DNA from: an uncultured bacterium
GTDB taxonomy: Bacteria; Bdellovibrionota_C; UBA2361; SZUA-149; CALKYB01
Length of the DNA: 7,674 nt
Assembly: GCA_938003565.1 (NCBI GenBank)
Contig: CALKYB010000146.1
Span: forward strand, 1 to 7,674
Reading direction: 5' to 3'
A program made the translations under genes and the position numbers. How positions within the stretch are numbered: the first letter of the stretch is position 1; the number at the start of each line of letters is the position of its first letter. Under the pieces are notes generated by a model. The model had not been told where the DNA came from, ran no database searches, and saw only the letters and a list, made by a program, of their open reading frames with translations. Of the stretch, positions 6,301 through 7,674 are shown one piece after another.

Positions 6301-7674
6301 TCAAAAATGTTAATGTTGCAATACCGCAAAACAAAATAGTAACAATTTCCGGAGTATCTGGTTCGGGCAAATCAAGTTTAGCATTCGACATTTTATTCTC
6401 TGAGGGCCAAAGACGTTACATCGACTGCCTCTCTCCCTACGCCAGACAGTTCATGAAACAGTTGGACCGCGCCGAGGTGGACAGCATCAATCTAATTCCC
6501 CCAACAATAGCCGTTTCTCAAAAAACGGCCGCATCCCCAGGCATCTCTACAGTTGCCACCACTACCGACATCTATCAATTCCTAAGGCTTTTGTTTTCAA
6601 AAGCTGGTGTACAACAGTGTCCAAAACATAAACTTGAGATTGTCGGAACTAGCCCAAGAGAAATTGCAAAAGAACTTATAAAGTCCTCTTCTGGAAAAAA
6701 ACTTTTCTTCTTTGCATCTGTCGTGACCGGCCGCAAGGGACATTACGGAGAACTGTTTAAGAGAGCCCTTGCTGCCGAAATCACCTCTGCTCGGATTGAC
6801 AACAAGGTTCAATCAATACGAGAAGATCTTAAACTTGAGCGGCACAAACTACACTGGATCTCTTTGCTAGTTGGCTCCCTAAAAGCCAATAAGAAGAATC
6901 TGGATTTAATCATTGAAGCCATTGAACAATGCTTAGTCCTAGGCAATGGAGAGCTAGAAGTAGTTGAAGATGACGTCCATTCCACACCAAAAATTTTCAA
7001 CACCGATCGTGTCTGCCCTAAATGTAAGCAAGGATTTCGACAACTAGATCCCCAAGATTTCTCATTTAGATCTAAACGCGGATTATGCAATACCTGCCTT
7101 GGTCGCGGCAAAGTCGAAAAGAGAGGTAAAATATCAGTCTGCAAAGATTGTAACGGTGCTAGAATATCTAAGATTGGTCGAAATGTTCTTTTCTCCGAGA
7201 AAACAATTTTCGAAATGACCCAAATGACTTCTACCGAACTCTTAGTGTTTCTTAGAAATCAGAGCTTTGAGGAAAGATTGGACCCTGTGATCAGACCTAT
7301 CCTAGAGGAACTTTTTCATCGATTGGAGATTGTCAACAAGGTAGGACTGGACTACCTAGAGTTAGACCGTGACTCCAATTCAATATCTGGAGGTGAAGCT
7401 CAACGCCTAAGGCTTGCGAAAGCTCTGGGCTCTCCCCTCTCTGGGGTCTGCTACGTACTTGACGAACCAACGATTGGTCTCCACCCTGAAGATCAACTTT
7501 TACTCACCTCAATTTTTAAACAACTAAAGGATTCTGGAAATACCGTAGTTGTAGTTGAACATGATGAAGATATTATTCTAGGTGGGGACCATCTAATTGA
7601 TGTAGGGCCAGGAGGGGGTAAAAATGGTGGTCGAATAGTATACTCTGGAGCACCATCCGGAATACTTTCAGTAG
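3360..7674 (+). CDS. uvrA: Double-length UvrA, excinuclease ABC damage-recognition ATPase (3' end off window)
   Basis: UvrA scans DNA for bulky lesions and loads UvrB in nucleotide excision repair. The frame is open for 1,438 codons to the window edge. Module 1, residues 1-930, is a full UvrA. ATPase I has Walker A GVSGSGKS 34-41, a UvrB-binding region at about 128-265, zinc cysteines 270/273/294/297, CxxC 404/407, signature LSGGESQR 485-492, Walker B Asp511-Glu512 and His544. ATPase II has Walker A GVSGSGKT 637-644, zinc hook Cys737/740/760/763, signature LSGGEAQR 833-840, Asp860-Glu861 and His893. After a linker (931-970), module 2 starts. Its ATPase I has Walker A 998-1005, a UvrB-binding-like region at about 1091-1215, cysteines 1219/1222/1243/1246, CxxC 1261/1264, signature ISGGEAQR 1342-1349, Asp1368-Glu1369 and His1401. 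The fourth ATPase unit should follow beyond 7674. Normal UvrA is about 940 residues; tandem forms are known in Chlamydiota. Module 2 lacks the insertion domain. Minus-strand frames inside are shadows. Confidence 0.98.
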   Translation, partial: MPRSDKLSVTGANENNLQDLSLEISHDDFVVLTGVSGSGKSTLAFDTLYAEGGRRYIETFSPYTRQFLDRLPKPEIQTISGVRPSLALEQTNRIINARSTVGTVTEVNEYLKLIWSKLATISCPKCGENVERDSPLKSFATIQDKIKSKDFPFLAIAFPASFSGIASIEAFRSTLQSEGFLRYFNEKTKRIELLDELEEAEVLDSIVLVTLDRIKLDKNANLSLSKEAGKRLLTSLRQAQEYGQGRFSVLLSNSAQSQFEHLKFNSELACSTCEISINPPKSGLFSFNNPLGACSNCKGFGFVLELDIHRCIPNTALSIENGAICCWETKGSAPIKRKFLQFCKDSKIPTNKPWNKLSKTHQELVLKGSKKFGGLEGWYKRLKTKQYKMHVRVMLSKYRGQFKCEECDGSRLKKEAQLYKVGGESIPDIWGKTIENNIPFFRNLRAGSLGDKSTKHAISEVLSRLSYLNEIGLGYLTLDRQSRTLSGGESQRVNLTSILGARLVKTLLVLDEPTIGLHAADTYRLIDTIQKLKERGNTVMVVEHDQEVIKAADHVIDLGPESGNNGGKLIYEGSLDNLKKNKNSFTADYLFNGKQIVSNKPPWKPTGSEIKIINAQANNLKNLNITIPLGCLTVLCGVSGSGKTSLLEHCLHQPYKNLKNGGNINQSGLVDEVEGLDEIHEIILVDQSPVGKTPRSNPGTYTKAWDLIRECLEESDAAQALGLNKSSFSFNVDGGRCPDCKGAGYHKVEMQFLADVYVVCESCKGERFQSKVLDVRFHNKNVIDFLNMTIAEVSEFFAKIGNDRKFREIKRKIDPLCSLGLDYLKMGHPLNTLSGGEAQRVKLASYLGEKSEKPCLFILDEPTTGLHPHNISSLMAVFDKLCEKGHSVLVIEHNLDVIASSDWLIELGPGGGEHGGQLICQGSPATLLKSKKNLKKSLTLNCISQSGMKKTPTNSPKKVSLKNSNTEAEAIEITGANHHNLKNVNVAIPQNKIVTISGVSGSGKSSLAFDILFSEGQRRYIDCLSPYARQFMKQLDRAEVDSINLIPPTIAVSQKTAASPGISTVATTTDIYQFLRLLFSKAGVQQCPKHKLEIVGTSPREIAKELIKSSSGKKLFFFASVVTGRKGHYGELFKRALAAEITSARIDNKVQSIREDLKLERHKLHWISLLVGSLKANKKNLDLIIEAIEQCLVLGNGELEVVEDDVHSTPKIFNTDRVCPKCKQGFRQLDPQDFSFRSKRGLCNTCLGRGKVEKRGKISVCKDCNGARISKIGRNVLFSEKTIFEMTQMTSTELLVFLRNQSFEERLDPVIRPILEELFHRLEIVNKVGLDYLELDRDSNSISGGEAQRLRLAKALGSPLSGVCYVLDEPTIGLHPEDQLLLTSIFKQLKDSGNTVVVVEHDEDIILGGDHLIDVGPGGGKNGGRIVYSGAPSGILSV
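6150..6269 (+). other. Inter-module linker of the tandem UvrA
   Basis: Residues 931-970 join the end of UvrA module 1 to the first strand of module 2 (Ile971). They are rich in Lys, Ser, Asn and Thr with two prolines and few hydrophobic residues, so they are probably flexible and exposed. No stop codon, internal ribosome binding site of note or frameshift separates the modules, so this is a true fusion in one frame rather than two adjacent genes. Confidence 0.75.
6270..7674 (+). repeat. Second UvrA module (internal protein-level duplication), partial
   Basis: From residue 971 the protein restarts the UvrA order: the AIEITGANHHNLKN block mirrors the N-terminus, then Walker A GVSGSGKS, the RRYI...SPYARQF block (module 1 has RRYI...SPYTRQF), a CPKH at 1087-1090 (module 1 has CPKC at 123-126), the UvrB-binding-like region, zinc cysteines, signature and Walker B. 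Similarity to module 1 is at protein level only; nucleotide identity is low, so the duplication is old. Only its first ATPase unit is inside the window. Confidence 0.9.

Noticed and set aside
5963..7144. Minus-strand frames at 5963-6187, 6597-6812 and 6809-7144
   Set aside because: All are antisense to conserved UvrA sequence and show no domain, start signal or plausible composition.
3360..7674. Two separate adjacent uvrA genes or a UvrA2-type resistance protein
   Set aside because: The frame is continuous through the linker at residues 931-970, and both modules keep a UvrB-binding-like region, which UvrA2 proteins lack.

Overview
The window is AT-rich, mostly coding DNA from what looks like a Gram-negative bacterium. 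Two of the four genes encode proteins with N-terminal signal peptides. No rRNA, tRNA, CRISPR array, insertion sequence or phage gene was seen. The taxon cannot be fixed from the sequence alone. The double-length UvrA is best known from Chlamydiota (from memory, roughly 1,800 residues there), but a tandem UvrA may occur in other lineages, so this is only a hint.

Layout: (1) Positions 1-1038, minus strand, hold the N-terminal 346 codons of an exported coiled-coil protein whose 3' end lies beyond the left edge. (2) Positions 1039-1658 are a 620-base AT-rich gap without a credible gene. It contains the divergent control regions of its two flanking genes, a perfect 12-base palindrome and some short direct repeats. 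(3) Positions 1659-2066, plus strand, encode a 135-residue metal-dependent repressor of the DtxR/MntR family. (4) Positions 2047-3309, minus strand, encode an exported 420-residue zinc metallopeptidase-like protein (HELVH, then EGDA). Its 3' end overlaps the repressor gene tail-to-tail by 20 bases. (5) After a 50-base divergent spacer, an open frame runs from 3360 to the right edge without a stop (1,438 codons seen). It encodes a giant UvrA, the damage-recognition ATPase of nucleotide excision repair.

The UvrA frame is the main point of interest. It holds one complete UvrA (residues about 1-930), a Lys/Ser/Asn-rich linker (about 931-970), and then the start of a second UvrA whose first ATPase unit is complete in the window. 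The fourth ATPase unit should lie just past the right edge. All three visible ATPase units keep Walker A, signature, Walker B and H-loop residues. The two modules are not equivalent. The second keeps a UvrB-binding-domain-like region but has lost the roughly 90-residue insertion domain between its first zinc-binding cysteines and the next CxxC. It also has a changed form of the conserved RSTVGT segment. This suggests a built-in UvrA pair with divided labour rather than two interchangeable copies.

The other genes show no obvious shared pathway with UvrA. The repressor probably senses Mn, Fe or Zn and may control itself and possibly the divergent coiled-coil gene; that is inference from the layout and the palindrome.
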